Source: Rhizobium herbae
GTDB taxonomy: Bacteria > Pseudomonadota > Alphaproteobacteria > Rhizobiales > Rhizobiaceae
Assembly (NCBI RefSeq): GCF_019511375.1
Contig: NZ_JAEUAO010000001.1
Span: 1,054,001 to 1,118,000, forward strand
Direction: 5' to 3'
DNA length: 64,000 nucleotides
Shown here: one piece after another, positions 10,695 through 20,202 of the stretch
How the letters are laid out: each line of letters begins with the position of its first letter
How positions within the stretch are numbered: position 1 is the stretch's first letter
Position numbers and translations under genes: made by a program
Notes under the pieces: model-generated
What the model was told of the DNA's origin: nothing
The model's input: only the letters and a program-made list of their open reading frames with translations
The model's database searches: none

Positions 10695-11306
10695 ATGAGC
10701 CACGCATCCTACGAGCTCAAGGCCGAAACGCGCGAACGGGTTGGTAAGGGGTCCTCCCGTGAACTTCGCCGCAACGGTCTTATTCCTGCTGTCATCTACG
10801 GCGACAAGCAGGCTCCGATTTCCATCGCCCTTTCCACGAAGGAAGTCACCCAGAAAATTCACGCCGGTGGTTTCATGACCACGATCGCCACGATCGACGT
10901 TGGCGGCGAGAAGATCCGCGTCCTGCCGAAGGACTACCAGCTGGATCCGGTCCGTGACTTCACCATGCATGTCGACTTCCTGCGCGTGTCCAAGGACTCG
11001 ACGGTCACCGTCGAAGTTCCGGTTCACTTCGTCAACGAAGAAAAGTCCCCGGGCCTCAAGATCGGCGGCGTGCTGAACATCGTTCGCCACGAAGTCGAAG
11101 TGGTCGTTGCTGCCGAAGAGATTCCGGAATTCCTGACGGCCGACCTCTCCGGCCTGAAGATCGGCGACGGCATCCATATCTCGGACATCAAGCTGCCGAA
11201 GGGCGCGACTCCGGTCATCACCGACCGCGACTTCACGATTGCCACCATTGCCACCCCGGCCGGCGGCGTATCGGAAGCAGAAGAAACAGAAGCCGCTTCC
11301 GAGTAA
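10695..11306 (+). CDS. rplY: 50S ribosomal protein L25 (CTC form)
   Basis: A 203-residue long-form L25, which binds 5S rRNA. The N-terminal L25 domain ([31 protein letters not shown]) is followed by the CTC beta domain and an acidic C-terminal tail. AGAAAGG precedes the ATG. The 209-nt upstream gap has a plausible promoter (TTGCAT, 16-nt spacer, TTATGG, near 10548-10575). An intrinsic terminator follows. In rhizobia rplY and pth are usually near neighbours, as here. Confidence 0.95.
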   Translation: MSHASYELKAETRERVGKGSSRELRRNGLIPAVIYGDKQAPISIALSTKEVTQKIHAGGFMTTIATIDVGGEKIRVLPKDYQLDPVRDFTMHVDFLRVSKDSTVTVEVPVHFVNEEKSPGLKIGGVLNIVRHEVEVVVAAEEIPEFLTADLSGLKIGDGIHISDIKLPKGATPVITDRDFTIATIATPAGGVSEAEETEAASE

Positions 11307-11330
11307 TCGGCGCTTTCAAAGCTCGATCGA

Positions 11331-11363
11331 CAACCCGTCCCATTTCCCATGGGGCGGGTTTTT
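11331..11363 (+). terminator. Rho-independent terminator of rplY
   Basis: A 12-bp stem, AACCCGTCCCAT paired with ATGGGGCGGGTT (one G-U pair), with a 5-nt loop, runs into six T residues. Confidence 0.9.
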
Positions 11364-11533
11364 TGTTGCTCGCCGCCAGCGGCATTCGCTTGCAGCCCGC
11401 AACCAAAACTAAAACTCTTTACCCTGCGATTTCAGCAACATTTAAGACTTTCATGATGTGTTGTCCCCGGGGGATTGCTCCGGCTTCAATGTACGAGAAT
11501 CCGAATGGGACGCGAGACTAGCAGCGCGACCGG

Positions 11534-13924
11534 GTGCATCCGATGATGCATTCTGTCGAGAACCGTTTTATTGCCATTGTCTGTGGCGCGATGCTTATGT
11601 TCGTCGCCCCTCTCATCGTCCTTTTCCTGACCCTGTCATCGGAACGCGTCGCCCGTGAACGGCTGCAAAACACGCAGATCCTCATGGAGGCCGGTGCCCA
11701 GGCTCTCGGCAAGCCCCTTTGGGATTTCGACCGCGACGGCGCCGAGCACATCGCAAAATCCCTGAGCGCCAACGTCGACGTCCTCAGCGTCCACATCAAG
11801 GATAGCTCCGGAACCATTTCCGTCCACGTTCCCCCTGTTCCCGTCGATCCGAACGTGCCGCACAAGACCCTCTCGAAAGAGATCCTCTACAATTCGCAGG
11901 ATGGCCAGAGGTCGGTCGGCACCGTCGAAATCTGGGTGGCAACGCCGGGCCTGCTGTCGCGCTTCAGCAAGGACGAACTCACCGTCTTTGCCATTCTGGT
12001 TGTCGCTGTCGGCGTGGTCTTCGCCTCCGCCATCCTCGGAAACCGCATCACCGTGATCCGGCCCTTGATGCGCCTCACAGCCGCGATCGAAGCGACACGG
12101 CGGCTCGGCTCCCGCCACCATGTCGACTGGACGTCGGACGACGAAATGGGCACACTCGCCCATAATTTCAATGAAATGCAGAGCAATCTGGAGCGCGAGG
12201 AGAAGGAACTGAAGCTCGCGCATGCCCGCGCGACGGATATCTACAACCTGACACCGTCCATGCTGTTCTCACTCGATGCCGACAACCGCCTCACTGCGGT
12301 CAGCGACTATTGGCTGATTGCAACCGGTTACAGCCGCCACCAGGTCATCGGACGTACCTTCACCGATTTCGTCGACGACCACTGGCATGAGACCTATCGG
12401 GCGCGCCGCGGCAACGGCAATGCCACGCATGCCAATATCTGTGAAGTCACCGTGCCTTTCATCAAGGCCGACGGCGAGACCATGACGGTTCTCATCCTCG
12501 AGATGAAGAGCGCCACGGGCGACGAGCACTGCGGTCTTTCGCTCTCGGTCATGACCGACGTCACCGAACTCAAGCAGGCCGAGAGCCGCAACCACGCGCA
12601 GGCGATTACCGATCACCTGACCGGCCTTCTCAATCGCCAGGGTTTTGAGGCAGTGCTGGACGACGCCATTCGCAACGCCGACGAGACGACGACGCAACTG
12701 GCCTGCATCTTCATCGATCTCGACCGCTTCAAGTGGATCAACGACCATTTCGGCCACGCCGTCGGCGACGAGGTGCTGCGCCAGGTGGTTGCCCGCATCC
12801 GTACCACGTTGCGCCTGGAAGACACGATGTCCCGCCTCGGCGGCGACGAATTCGCCATTCTCGTCAATGCCGACGAGGTCGAAGCCCTGGCAAGCGAGAT
12901 CGGCGACCGCATCTGTGCCAAGCTGCGCGAGCCGATCCTCGTCGAGGGGGCAGACCTTTCGGTGAGCGCCAGCATCGGCATCGCGCTTTACCCCGATCAC
13001 GCGGCCAACGCAGCGGAGCTGCTGTTGAAATCCGACATGGCGATGTACGCCCGCAAACGTGACGGCAAGAACGGCATGCTCGTCTTCGACACCAGCATGC
13101 TCGACAGCGCCCGCGAGCGCCATGAAATGGAGCAGAATATCGAGGCGGCGCTGAAGGAGGACTGGTTCGAGGCCTACCTGCAGCCGATCGTAAGTCTCGG
13201 TGACGGCCGTATTGCCGGGTTCGAAGCGTTGATGCGCCTCAACCATCCGGAAAAGGGCATTCTGTCTCCCGCCAAAATCATCGGTATCGCCGAGGAGAAC
13301 GGATCGATCGCTCGCGTTGGTGAGCGCGTGCTGGAGAAAGCAATCGGCAATCTCGCGCGCCTGACCCAGCTCGAAGGCGCCGATACGACCTATCTCGCCA
13401 TCAACTTCTCACCGCTTCAGTTCACGGAAACGCTGCCGCACAAGCTCGCGGCGCTGCTTCTGAAACACCACATCTCCCCTGCCCGTATCGTCATCGAGAT
13501 CACCGAGGCCGTGCTGATGCTCGACAATCCGGACGTTCACGCAGTGTTGAAGCAGCTCAGTGAATTCGGCTGCCGCATCGCGCTCGACGATTTCGGAACG
13601 GGCTATTCCTCGCTCAGCTACCTCAACCGCTTCCCCGTCGATATCGTCAAGGTCGACCAGTCCTTCACCCGCTCGCTCAGCACCGGAACCGCCGATGTTC
13701 GCCGCAAGAGCAGAATGCTGATCAAGGGCATCCGCACCATCTCCCACCAGATGGGCTGCACCGTCGTTGCCGAGGGCATCGAGACGAAGGAACAGTGGGA
13801 GCTTCTGCGCAAGCTCGGACTTGACTACGGCCAGGGTTATCTTTTCAGCCGACCGATGCCGATTGAAAACATGCTGCTCATGCTGGAAATGGAATCGGAA
13901 GTGAAGGCTACGGACTGCGCATGA
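11534..13924 (+). CDS. Membrane-bound GGDEF-EAL protein (c-di-GMP cyclase/phosphodiesterase) with HAMP and PAS domains
   Basis: A 796-residue protein. A first membrane helix lies near residues 10-33, an extracytoplasmic sensor near 34-145 and a second helix near 150-172. A HAMP segment, a PAS-like domain (about 235-350), GGDEF (about 360-525) and EAL (about 540-790) follow. The cyclase motif RLGGDEF is intact, preceded by a putative inhibitory I-site RLED. The EAL half keeps FEALMRL, EITEAVLM, DDFGTGYSSL and AEGIET, so both activities look possible. The start is uncertain: a GTG is used here, and two ATGs lie 9 and 12 nt further in. A binding-protein gene follows after 22 nt. Confidence 0.92.
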   Translation: MHPMMHSVENRFIAIVCGAMLMFVAPLIVLFLTLSSERVARERLQNTQILMEAGAQALGKPLWDFDRDGAEHIAKSLSANVDVLSVHIKDSSGTISVHVPPVPVDPNVPHKTLSKEILYNSQDGQRSVGTVEIWVATPGLLSRFSKDELTVFAILVVAVGVVFASAILGNRITVIRPLMRLTAAIEATRRLGSRHHVDWTSDDEMGTLAHNFNEMQSNLEREEKELKLAHARATDIYNLTPSMLFSLDADNRLTAVSDYWLIATGYSRHQVIGRTFTDFVDDHWHETYRARRGNGNATHANICEVTVPFIKADGETMTVLILEMKSATGDEHCGLSLSVMTDVTELKQAESRNHAQAITDHLTGLLNRQGFEAVLDDAIRNADETTTQLACIFIDLDRFKWINDHFGHAVGDEVLRQVVARIRTTLRLEDTMSRLGGDEFAILVNADEVEALASEIGDRICAKLREPILVEGADLSVSASIGIALYPDHAANAAELLLKSDMAMYARKRDGKNGMLVFDTSMLDSARERHEMEQNIEAALKEDWFEAYLQPIVSLGDGRIAGFEALMRLNHPEKGILSPAKIIGIAEENGSIARVGERVLEKAIGNLARLTQLEGADTTYLAINFSPLQFTETLPHKLAALLLKHHISPARIVIEITEAVLMLDNPDVHAVLKQLSEFGCRIALDDFGTGYSSLSYLNRFPVDIVKVDQSFTRSLSTGTADVRRKSRMLIKGIRTISHQMGCTVVAEGIETKEQWELLRKLGLDYGQGYLFSRPMPIENMLLMLEMESEVKATDCA

Positions 13925-13946
13925 CAAAAACAGAAGAAAAGCAGAT

Positions 13947-14663
13947 ATGAAACAATTCGCCTTAGCACTGTTTTTGCTCCTGTCGGGCACGGCCCATGCC
14001 GAGACCCTCCGATTGCTGACCGAGGAGTATCCGCCATATAATTTCAGCGAGAACAGCGCTGTGAAGGGAGCGTCGGTCGAGCAGGCCGAACTGATGATGA
14101 AGGCGCTCGATGCCGAATATTCGCTCGAAATCCTGCCCTGGGCGCGAGCGCTGTCTCTGACGGAGAACCAGCCTTGGACCTGTCTGTTTACCACGGGCCA
14201 TGACGAGGAGCGCGACAAGCGGTTCAAATGGGTCGAACCGCTGCTCGCCGACCGCATGGTGATGGTGCGCAAGGCGGGATCCGGCGTCAATCCGTCCAAT
14301 ATCGAGGACGCAAAGCGCTTCACCGTCGGCACACAGCGCGACGACTTTTCCTTCAACTTCCTGAAAAAGAACAGTTTCCCGAAGATCGATCTCGCCGCCG
14401 ACATGGAGACGACAGAAAAGAAGCTGGTGAGCGGCCGCATCGACCTGATGATGACGTCCGAAAAGACCTTCGAGACCATGCGCGATCAAGGCCAGCCGCT
14501 TGAATCGGCTCTCGTGCTTGAGGGAAAACTGTACGGCTTTGCCTGCAATCTCAACCTGCCGGACGAATTCATTGCAAAGATGCAGGCAGAACTCGACACA
14601 TTGATTGCCAATGGCACCCAGGACCGCATTTTCGCCAAATACGGCCTGCGACCGAACCGATAG
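13947..14663 (+). CDS. Periplasmic solute-binding protein, family 3 type, linked to the GGDEF-EAL gene
   Basis: A 238-residue protein with a Sec signal peptide ending in AHA before ETLRLLTEEYPPYNF, the typical start of family 3 solute-binding proteins. No ABC permease or ATPase gene is adjacent. Its only close neighbour is the GGDEF-EAL gene 22 nt upstream, whose periplasmic domain it could feed. The ligand is unknown; amino acids or small polar compounds are usual for the fold. Confidence 0.85.
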   Translation: MKQFALALFLLLSGTAHAETLRLLTEEYPPYNFSENSAVKGASVEQAELMMKALDAEYSLEILPWARALSLTENQPWTCLFTTGHDEERDKRFKWVEPLLADRMVMVRKAGSGVNPSNIEDAKRFTVGTQRDDFSFNFLKKNSFPKIDLAADMETTEKKLVSGRIDLMMTSEKTFETMRDQGQPLESALVLEGKLYGFACNLNLPDEFIAKMQAELDTLIANGTQDRIFAKYGLRPNR

Positions 14664-14781
14664 CGGATCACAGGCGGCATTCGCGCCAGATGAGAAATGA
14701 CGGATCGTCTGTGGTAAACAGTTGACTTGCGCGCTCCGACGCGGTGCAAGACAGCGCTGTTTGACTGGTAGAGATATATCC

Positions 14782-15495
14782 ATGCTGATTTTCGCAGGGC
14801 TCGGCAATCCCGGCCCCCAATATGCAGGCAACCGCCACAATATCGGTTTCATGGCCGTCGACGCGATCCAGCGGCGGCACGGTTTTTCGCCCTGGTCCAG
14901 GAAGTTCAAGGCGCTGGTCTCCGAAGGAGAGCTCGGCGGCGAGCGCGTGCTGTTGATGAAGCCGCAGACCTTCATGAACCTTTCCGGCGAAGCGGTCGGC
15001 GAAGCCATGCGCTTCTACAAGCTGGAGCCGAAGGACATCCTGGCGATCTACGACGAGCTCGACCTTCTGCCCGGCAAAGCGCGTATCAAGACGGCGGGCG
15101 GTCATGGCGGCCACAACGGCATCAAATCGCTCGACGCCCATTGCGGCAAGGACTATCGCCGCCTGCGGCTCGGCATCGGCCATCCCGGCTCGAAGGAACA
15201 GGTACACAACCACGTGCTCGGCGATTTCGCCAAGGCCGACCGTGTCTGGCTGGACCCTTTGCTCGACGCGCTCGCCGACAATGCGGCGATGCTGGTCAGG
15301 GGCGAGGATTCGCAGCTCCTGAACAAGCTGGCACTCGCCACCGGCAGCAAACCGGAGCCCGAACTGGCACCAGCAAAGTCCGCCGGAAAATCGCATATCC
15401 GCCAGGCCCGCAACAGTACCCAGCCGAAAACGCTGCCGGCAACCGGACCGATGGCCGACATGCTGAAGAAGCTGTTCGGCAATAAGGGCGAATAG
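14782..15495 (+). CDS. pth: Peptidyl-tRNA hydrolase
   Basis: A 237-residue Pth that releases tRNA from dropped-off peptidyl-tRNA. The start at 14782 gives the family N-terminus [14 protein letters not shown]; the open frame upstream is spurious. The catalytic His is in NRHNIGF (residue 19), and [25 protein letters not shown] and GGHGGHNG are present. A basic, low-complexity C-terminal tail of about 45 residues is usual in alphaproteobacteria. The GNAT gene begins 3 nt after the stop. Confidence 0.96.
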   Translation: MLIFAGLGNPGPQYAGNRHNIGFMAVDAIQRRHGFSPWSRKFKALVSEGELGGERVLLMKPQTFMNLSGEAVGEAMRFYKLEPKDILAIYDELDLLPGKARIKTAGGHGGHNGIKSLDAHCGKDYRRLRLGIGHPGSKEQVHNHVLGDFAKADRVWLDPLLDALADNAAMLVRGEDSQLLNKLALATGSKPEPELAPAKSAGKSHIRQARNSTQPKTLPATGPMADMLKKLFGNKGE

Positions 15496-15498
15496 CCG

Positions 15499-15960
15499 GT
15501 GACGACCGGCGACTTGGCCATCCGGCCGGCGAAGGCGAGCGACCTGTCCGGGCTGCTCGCTCTCTACCGGCAGCTCCATGCCGACGATCCGCCGCTCCCC
15601 TCCGGTCTTGCCGCCGAAAGGTTCGCCGAGATACTGGCGCATCCCGGCATGACGGTCTTCGTTTCCGTTTCTGCAGAAACGATCACGTCATCGGTGGCGC
15701 TGAGCATCCTTCCAAACCTCACCCGCGGCGGCAAGCCCTATGCGCTCATCGAAAACGTCGTGACCGACGCGCGGTTTCGCAAGCGCGGCCATGCCGGGGC
15801 GCTGATCCGCCATGCCTTCGAGCAGGCCTGGCAGAAAGGCTGCTACAAGGTGATGCTCCTGACCGGCTCGCAGGACCCGGCGACGCTGAAATTCTATGAG
15901 GGCTGTGGCTTCGTGCAGGACAAGACGGGTTTTCAGAAAAGACGACCGGCCGGCATCTGA
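15499..15960 (+). CDS. GNAT family N-acetyltransferase
   Basis: A 153-residue GNAT protein starting at a GTG 3 nt after the pth stop; no in-frame ATG gives a better N-terminus. The acetyl-CoA site shows as IENVVTDARFRKRGHAGALIRHAFEQA, and the C-terminal motif as LKFYEGCGF. The substrate is not predictable. Its stop directly abuts the stop of clpS on the other strand. Confidence 0.88.
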   Translation: MTTGDLAIRPAKASDLSGLLALYRQLHADDPPLPSGLAAERFAEILAHPGMTVFVSVSAETITSSVALSILPNLTRGGKPYALIENVVTDARFRKRGHAGALIRHAFEQAWQKGCYKVMLLTGSQDPATLKFYEGCGFVQDKTGFQKRRPAGI

Positions 15961-16272
15961 CTATTCCTCCGGCTCCGTGGTGAACATCAGCGGAAATCCC
16001 GCCTGCTTGCCGAGATCGGTCGCTTCCTTCGCCTTCGTCTCGGCGATGTCGCGGGCGCAGACGACGATGACGCAGACGCCGAGCTTGTGCGCCGTCATCA
16101 TCATCCGGTAGCCGGTCTCCTCGCTCATGCGAAATACCGCCTTCAGCACCAGGATGACGAATTCGCGCGGCGTGTAGTCGTCGTTGAGGAGAATGACCTT
16201 GTAGAGCTTCGGCCTCGCCAGCTTCGGCCGGGTCCTGGTTTTCGGTTTGATGGTGGTGTCGTTTTCACTCAT
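15961..16272 (-). CDS. clpS: ClpS2-type N-end rule adaptor for ClpAP
   Basis: A 103-residue ClpS adaptor that hands proteins with N-degron residues to ClpA. The conserved NDD (residues 30-32) and the pocket His62 are present. Two features mark the second rhizobial paralogue, ClpS2, rather than the clpA-linked one: TPREFV in place of TPMEFV, so the usual pocket methionine is Arg36, and a divergent C-terminus (HKLGVCVIVVCARDIAETKA). No clpA is adjacent, which fits the orphan paralogue. Agrobacterium ClpS2 is reported to have narrower N-degron specificity. Confidence 0.9.
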   Translation of the reverse strand: MSENDTTIKPKTRTRPKLARPKLYKVILLNDDYTPREFVILVLKAVFRMSEETGYRMMMTAHKLGVCVIVVCARDIAETKAKEATDLGKQAGFPLMFTTEPEE

Positions 16273-16550
16273 CTGGATATCCTCTCAAAAACAAAGAGGG
16301 CCGGCGGAGGATGATTTCAACCCGGCAATATTCGCACCGCCGGAAACGCCGTTCAAGTGGGGCCGCCCGTGGCAACGATGACGCGGGTGCTGCGCGAGTG
16401 AGATGGCTGCGCCCGGCCATGCCGGCCAGTTTGCCGGCGCCGCAGGCGGCAAATCCGGAAAAAGCGCCGCCGTACCGCCGCAAGGCTTGACCATATCACC
16501 CCCTTCCCCCATAGGCAGGGCAAAGTTCTTCAAGATATGGACAAGGTGCC

Positions 16551-17654
16551 ATGGGTTTCAAATGCGGTATCGTCGGACTGCCGAATGTCGGCAAGTCCAC
16601 TCTCTTCAATGCGCTCACCAAGACGGCGCAGGCTCAAGCCGCGAATTATCCGTTCTGCACCATCGAGCCGAACACGGGCGAAGTGGCCGTGCCGGACCCG
16701 CGCATGCGCGCGCTTGCCGATGTCGCCAAGTCGAAGGAACTGATCCCGACCCGCATCTCCTTCGTCGATATCGCCGGCCTCGTGCGCGGCGCCTCGAAGG
16801 GCGAAGGCCTCGGCAACAAGTTTCTCGCCAACATCCGCGAGGTCGATGCGACGGTGCATGTGCTGCGCTGCTTCGAGGATGACGACGTCACCCATGTGGA
16901 GGGCCGCATCAACCCGGTCGGCGATGCCGAGACGATCGAGACAGAGCTGATGCTCGCCGATCTCGAGAGCCTCGAGCGCCGCACCGAGCAGACCCGCAAG
17001 CGCGCCGCCTCCAAGGACAAGGAATCGATGACGCTGCTGCCGGTCATGGACGCAGCCCTGAAGCTGCTTCAGGACGGCAAGCCGGTCCGCACGTTGCTGT
17101 CGACGCTGGATGCCGAAGAAAAGAAAATCCTGCAGGGTTTGAACCTTCTGACCGCCCATCCGGTGCTCTACGTCTGCAACGTCGCCGAGGGAGATGCCGT
17201 CTCCGGCAACGCCCATACCAGGGCGGTCGAGGAAATGGCGAAGGCGCAGGGCGCCGAAACCGTGGTTATTTCGGCTGCGATCGAAGCCGAAGTTGCACAG
17301 CTGCCTGAGGAGGAGGCCAAGGAATTCCTCGAGGCGCTCGGCCTTCACGAAGCGGGTCTCGACCGGCTGATCCGCGCCGGCTACAAGCTGCTCGACCTCA
17401 TCACCTATTTCACCGTCGGCCCGAAGGAAACGCGGGCGTGGACGATCGAGCGCGGCACCAAGGCCCCGGGTGCGGCTGGCGTCATCCACTCGGACTTCGA
17501 GCGCGGCTTCATTCGCGCCAACACCATTGCCTATGACGACTACATCGCCTTCAACGGTGAAACAGGCGCCAAGGAAGCCGGCAAGGCGCGCGACGAAGGC
17601 AAGGAATATGTCGTCCAGGACGGCGACGTGATCCACTTCCGCTTCAACACCTGA
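16551..17654 (+). CDS. ychF: Redox-regulated ribosome-associated ATPase YchF/OLA1
   Basis: A 367-residue Obg-family P-loop NTPase that prefers ATP and associates with ribosomes. The P-loop GLPNVGKST lies at residues 8-16, with the switch/Walker B region FVDIAGLVRGASKGEGLGNKFL and a C-terminal TGS domain (TYFTVGPKETRAWTI onward). Length is normal. The 278-nt gap to the divergent clpS gene presumably holds both promoters; I see no clear operator there. Confidence 0.95.
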   Translation: MGFKCGIVGLPNVGKSTLFNALTKTAQAQAANYPFCTIEPNTGEVAVPDPRMRALADVAKSKELIPTRISFVDIAGLVRGASKGEGLGNKFLANIREVDATVHVLRCFEDDDVTHVEGRINPVGDAETIETELMLADLESLERRTEQTRKRAASKDKESMTLLPVMDAALKLLQDGKPVRTLLSTLDAEEKKILQGLNLLTAHPVLYVCNVAEGDAVSGNAHTRAVEEMAKAQGAETVVISAAIEAEVAQLPEEEAKEFLEALGLHEAGLDRLIRAGYKLLDLITYFTVGPKETRAWTIERGTKAPGAAGVIHSDFERGFIRANTIAYDDYIAFNGETGAKEAGKARDEGKEYVVQDGDVIHFRFNT

Positions 17655-17750
17655 TTTCTTCGAAAACTCTTTCGCAGGGCGATCAGCGACGCTTGCCGTC
17701 GCGATCGCCGGCTGTATGTTGGCTGAAGACATATTTAAGGAGTTTCTTCG

Positions 17751-19199
17751 ATGCGCCTGATCCCCGCACTGCTGCTCTCCACCGCGCTCGTGACCCAGCC
17801 GGCGCTGGCCGCGGAGATTACCCATGAAGGCGCCCGGCAGCTCGAGCAGAAATTCACATCCTACCTGCCGGACAGCGTAGCGAAATCGGGCCTGATCAAG
17901 GTCCGGCCCGGCACCGCGGATTACGAAGTCACCTTCGATCCGACCGTGCTCTTGAAGGATGTCGACCCAAAAACCTTCAGCATTTCCGGACTGAAGCCCC
18001 TTCTGTCATTGATCCGCCCCCTGGAAGACGGAGCGTGGAATTTTTCCCAATCCGCCGATCTCGACGTCAAGGGGCAGTTCACCGTCGGAACCGACAAGAC
18101 GGATTTCAGCTACAAGATCGATGGCTTTCGAATGGACGGGGTCTATGACCCCGAAATTCTCTATCCCAAATCCGCGGAAATGACCGCCAATGGCATCTTC
18201 ATGTCGTCCCGTTCTCCGCTGCAATCGGTGGAAGCACATTTCGGCACGATGAAGTCGATCCTCGAAAGCAAGCGGGGAAACCCGGGCACGATCGATCTTC
18301 GCTCCAATACGGCGATGAGTGCCTTCACTGAAACCGTCATCGATCCGGCCAAGGCGCGGATCGATGTCTCGGCAGACAGCGTGACCGCAGATGTCGCCAT
18401 GAACGGTGTCGCCTACAAGCCGCTGCACGACATCATCTTCTTTGTTCTGGACAAGGTGAAAGCCGATAGACTGACGCCCGAGGATCAGACACGCCTCAAG
18501 GAGGTTGTGCGCGCCAACCTGCCGATGTTCGACGCATTGCTGGAATCCATCGATGTCGCGAACCTGAAGGTAGTCACGCCGGCAGGCACCTTCGGGGCGC
18601 AGACCTTACGCTATACGGTCAATTCGAACGGCCTGAAAGATGGTGCAAAAGCCGGTTTCGGGATCGTCATCGACAGGCCCTCAGTGCCACCGGGCGTCGT
18701 ACCCGACGCGTTCGTCGCAGCACTGCCCGAGACGGTTAGTTTCGGCGCCGCTTTCGAAAACCTCAACCTTGCAAGCGGCATTGGCTACTTCCTGGACCAC
18801 GCCGATTTCAACGCCGAAAAACCGCTGACGGACGAGCAGTCCACCGCAGCCGGCCGCGTGTTCCTGCCGGGTGGTGCGCTAACCTTGAGATATGAGGACG
18901 TCTCCGCCCGCTCGTCGGTCTACGATATCAGCCTTTCGGGTACGACGACCGTCTACCCGGAACAGCAGGGGCGCCAAAGCACCGACGTCACGATCTACGC
19001 AAGGGATTTCGACAAGACTATTTCCTATCTGCAGCAGAATGCCCAGACCGTTCCGCAGTTCGGGCAAGCGGCGTTCGTGCTGCTGATGATGAAGGGCTTC
19101 GCCAAGATAGAAGCCGATGGCCGCCAGATGTGGAACCTCGTGGTGGACGAGAGCGGCAAGATGAAGATCAACGGCCAGGAACTGGCGATCCCGCACTGA
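17751..19199 (+). CDS. Secreted periplasmic protein of unknown function, 482 residues
   Basis: A Sec signal peptide (MRLIPALLLSTALVTQPALA) precedes about 460 residues with no recognised motif, no cysteines and no further membrane helices. The pattern of alternating hydrophobic residues suggests long beta sheets, for example VTADVAMNGVAYKPLHDIIFFVL and SVYDISLSGTTTVYP, perhaps a lipid- or polymer-binding repeat fold. AAGGAG precedes the start. It lies 96 nt after ychF and 74 nt before the MaoC pair. A distant DUF2125-like relation is possible but not established. Confidence 0.7.
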   Translation: MRLIPALLLSTALVTQPALAAEITHEGARQLEQKFTSYLPDSVAKSGLIKVRPGTADYEVTFDPTVLLKDVDPKTFSISGLKPLLSLIRPLEDGAWNFSQSADLDVKGQFTVGTDKTDFSYKIDGFRMDGVYDPEILYPKSAEMTANGIFMSSRSPLQSVEAHFGTMKSILESKRGNPGTIDLRSNTAMSAFTETVIDPAKARIDVSADSVTADVAMNGVAYKPLHDIIFFVLDKVKADRLTPEDQTRLKEVVRANLPMFDALLESIDVANLKVVTPAGTFGAQTLRYTVNSNGLKDGAKAGFGIVIDRPSVPPGVVPDAFVAALPETVSFGAAFENLNLASGIGYFLDHADFNAEKPLTDEQSTAAGRVFLPGGALTLRYEDVSARSSVYDISLSGTTTVYPEQQGRQSTDVTIYARDFDKTISYLQQNAQTVPQFGQAAFVLLMMKGFAKIEADGRQMWNLVVDESGKMKINGQELAIPH

Positions 19200-19273
19200 T
19201 ACAGGTGATCTCCCGCCAGTTTCCAGTGCCAGGGCTGGATGCTAAAGACGCCCCGGTAGGAGGACGACAACCC

Positions 19274-19729
19274 ATGCTTCATTTCGAGGATTTTCCTGCC
19301 GGCACGCGGTTCGCGTTCAAGCCGGTGACGGTCAAGGCCGAGGACATCGTCGCCTTTGCCGCCGAATTCGATCCGCAGCCCATGCATCTGTCGGAGGAAG
19401 CCGGCAAGGCGAGCATTCTCGGTGGCCTTGCGGCCTCCGGCTGGCACACGAGCGCCATCATGATGCGCATGCTTTGCGACAGCTATATCCACCGAACGGC
19501 GTCCGAGGGATCGCCGGGCGTGAACAGCATGGAGTGGAAGAAGCCTGTGCTTGCCGGCGATACGCTCTCGGGCACCTGCACGGTCATCGAGGCGCGGACG
19601 TCCCGTTCCAGGCCCGAGATCGGCATTGTGCAACTGCGTGGCGAGGTCATCAACCAGCGGGGAGAAACGGTGGCGATCTGTGACTACGCCAACATGATCC
19701 GCTGCAAACCGGCAGGAAGCGACGCATGA
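19274..19729 (+). CDS. MaoC family (R)-specific hydratase/dehydratase, first of a tandem pair
   Basis: A 151-residue hotdog-fold protein. The hydratase-2 core is visible as FAAEFDPQPMHLSEEAG followed by GGLAASGWHTSAIMMRM, with the catalytic Asp and His in the FDPQPMH motif. The start at 19274 is preceded by GGTAGGAGG; the longer open frame has no SD. It overlaps the next MaoC gene by 4 nt (ATGA). The pair may act as a heterodimer on an acyl-CoA; the substrate is unknown. Confidence 0.9.
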   Translation: MLHFEDFPAGTRFAFKPVTVKAEDIVAFAAEFDPQPMHLSEEAGKASILGGLAASGWHTSAIMMRMLCDSYIHRTASEGSPGVNSMEWKKPVLAGDTLSGTCTVIEARTSRSRPEIGIVQLRGEVINQRGETVAICDYANMIRCKPAGSDA

Positions 19730-20193
19730 GGCTCTCCGAGGTTCACCCCGAAGGTACGAAGGTGATGACCGGCAGCGTTGCTTTCACCGCCGATGACATC
19801 ATCCGGTTCGCCGAAAAATTCGACCCGCAACCGTTTCATCTCGATGCGGAAGCAGCGCGGCAATCGCTCTTCGGCGGCCTCTGCGCCTCCGGCTGGCACA
19901 CCTGCGCGGGCTGGATGAAATGTTTCGTGCCCTATTGGCTGGGCGAAATGAAGCGGCTGGCGGCCGAGGGAATAGAGCCGCCGAAGCTCGGCCCATCGCC
20001 CGGTTTTCGCGATATGCGCTGGCTGCGGCCGGTCTTTGCTGGCGATGTGATCACCTATTTCGTCACCTTCGTGACGGCGAAGGATCTGGAATCGCGTCCT
20101 GGATGGCGGATCAACACCATCCTGTGCGAGGGCGAGAACCAGAACGGCGAGCCCGTCATCCGGTTCGAAAGCAAAGTGATCGAGTTTCCCTGA
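19726..20193 (+). CDS. MaoC family hydratase/dehydratase, second of a tandem pair
   Basis: A 155-residue paralogue of the preceding gene with the same core, AEKFDPQPFHLDAEAA and FGGLCASGWHTCAGWMKC. The start overlaps the upstream stop by 4 nt, showing translational coupling and equal dosage. Its stop faces apt on the opposite strand, 9 nt apart. Confidence 0.9.
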   Translation: MRLSEVHPEGTKVMTGSVAFTADDIIRFAEKFDPQPFHLDAEAARQSLFGGLCASGWHTCAGWMKCFVPYWLGEMKRLAAEGIEPPKLGPSPGFRDMRWLRPVFAGDVITYFVTFVTAKDLESRPGWRINTILCEGENQNGEPVIRFESKVIEFP

Positions 20194-20202
20194 CGCGTAA
20201 AC

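Noticed and set aside
14668..15642. Long minus-strand open frame opposite pth and the GNAT gene (324 codons)
   Set aside because: It lies fully opposite well-supported genes, has a composition typical of antisense frames in GC-rich DNA and shows no domain.
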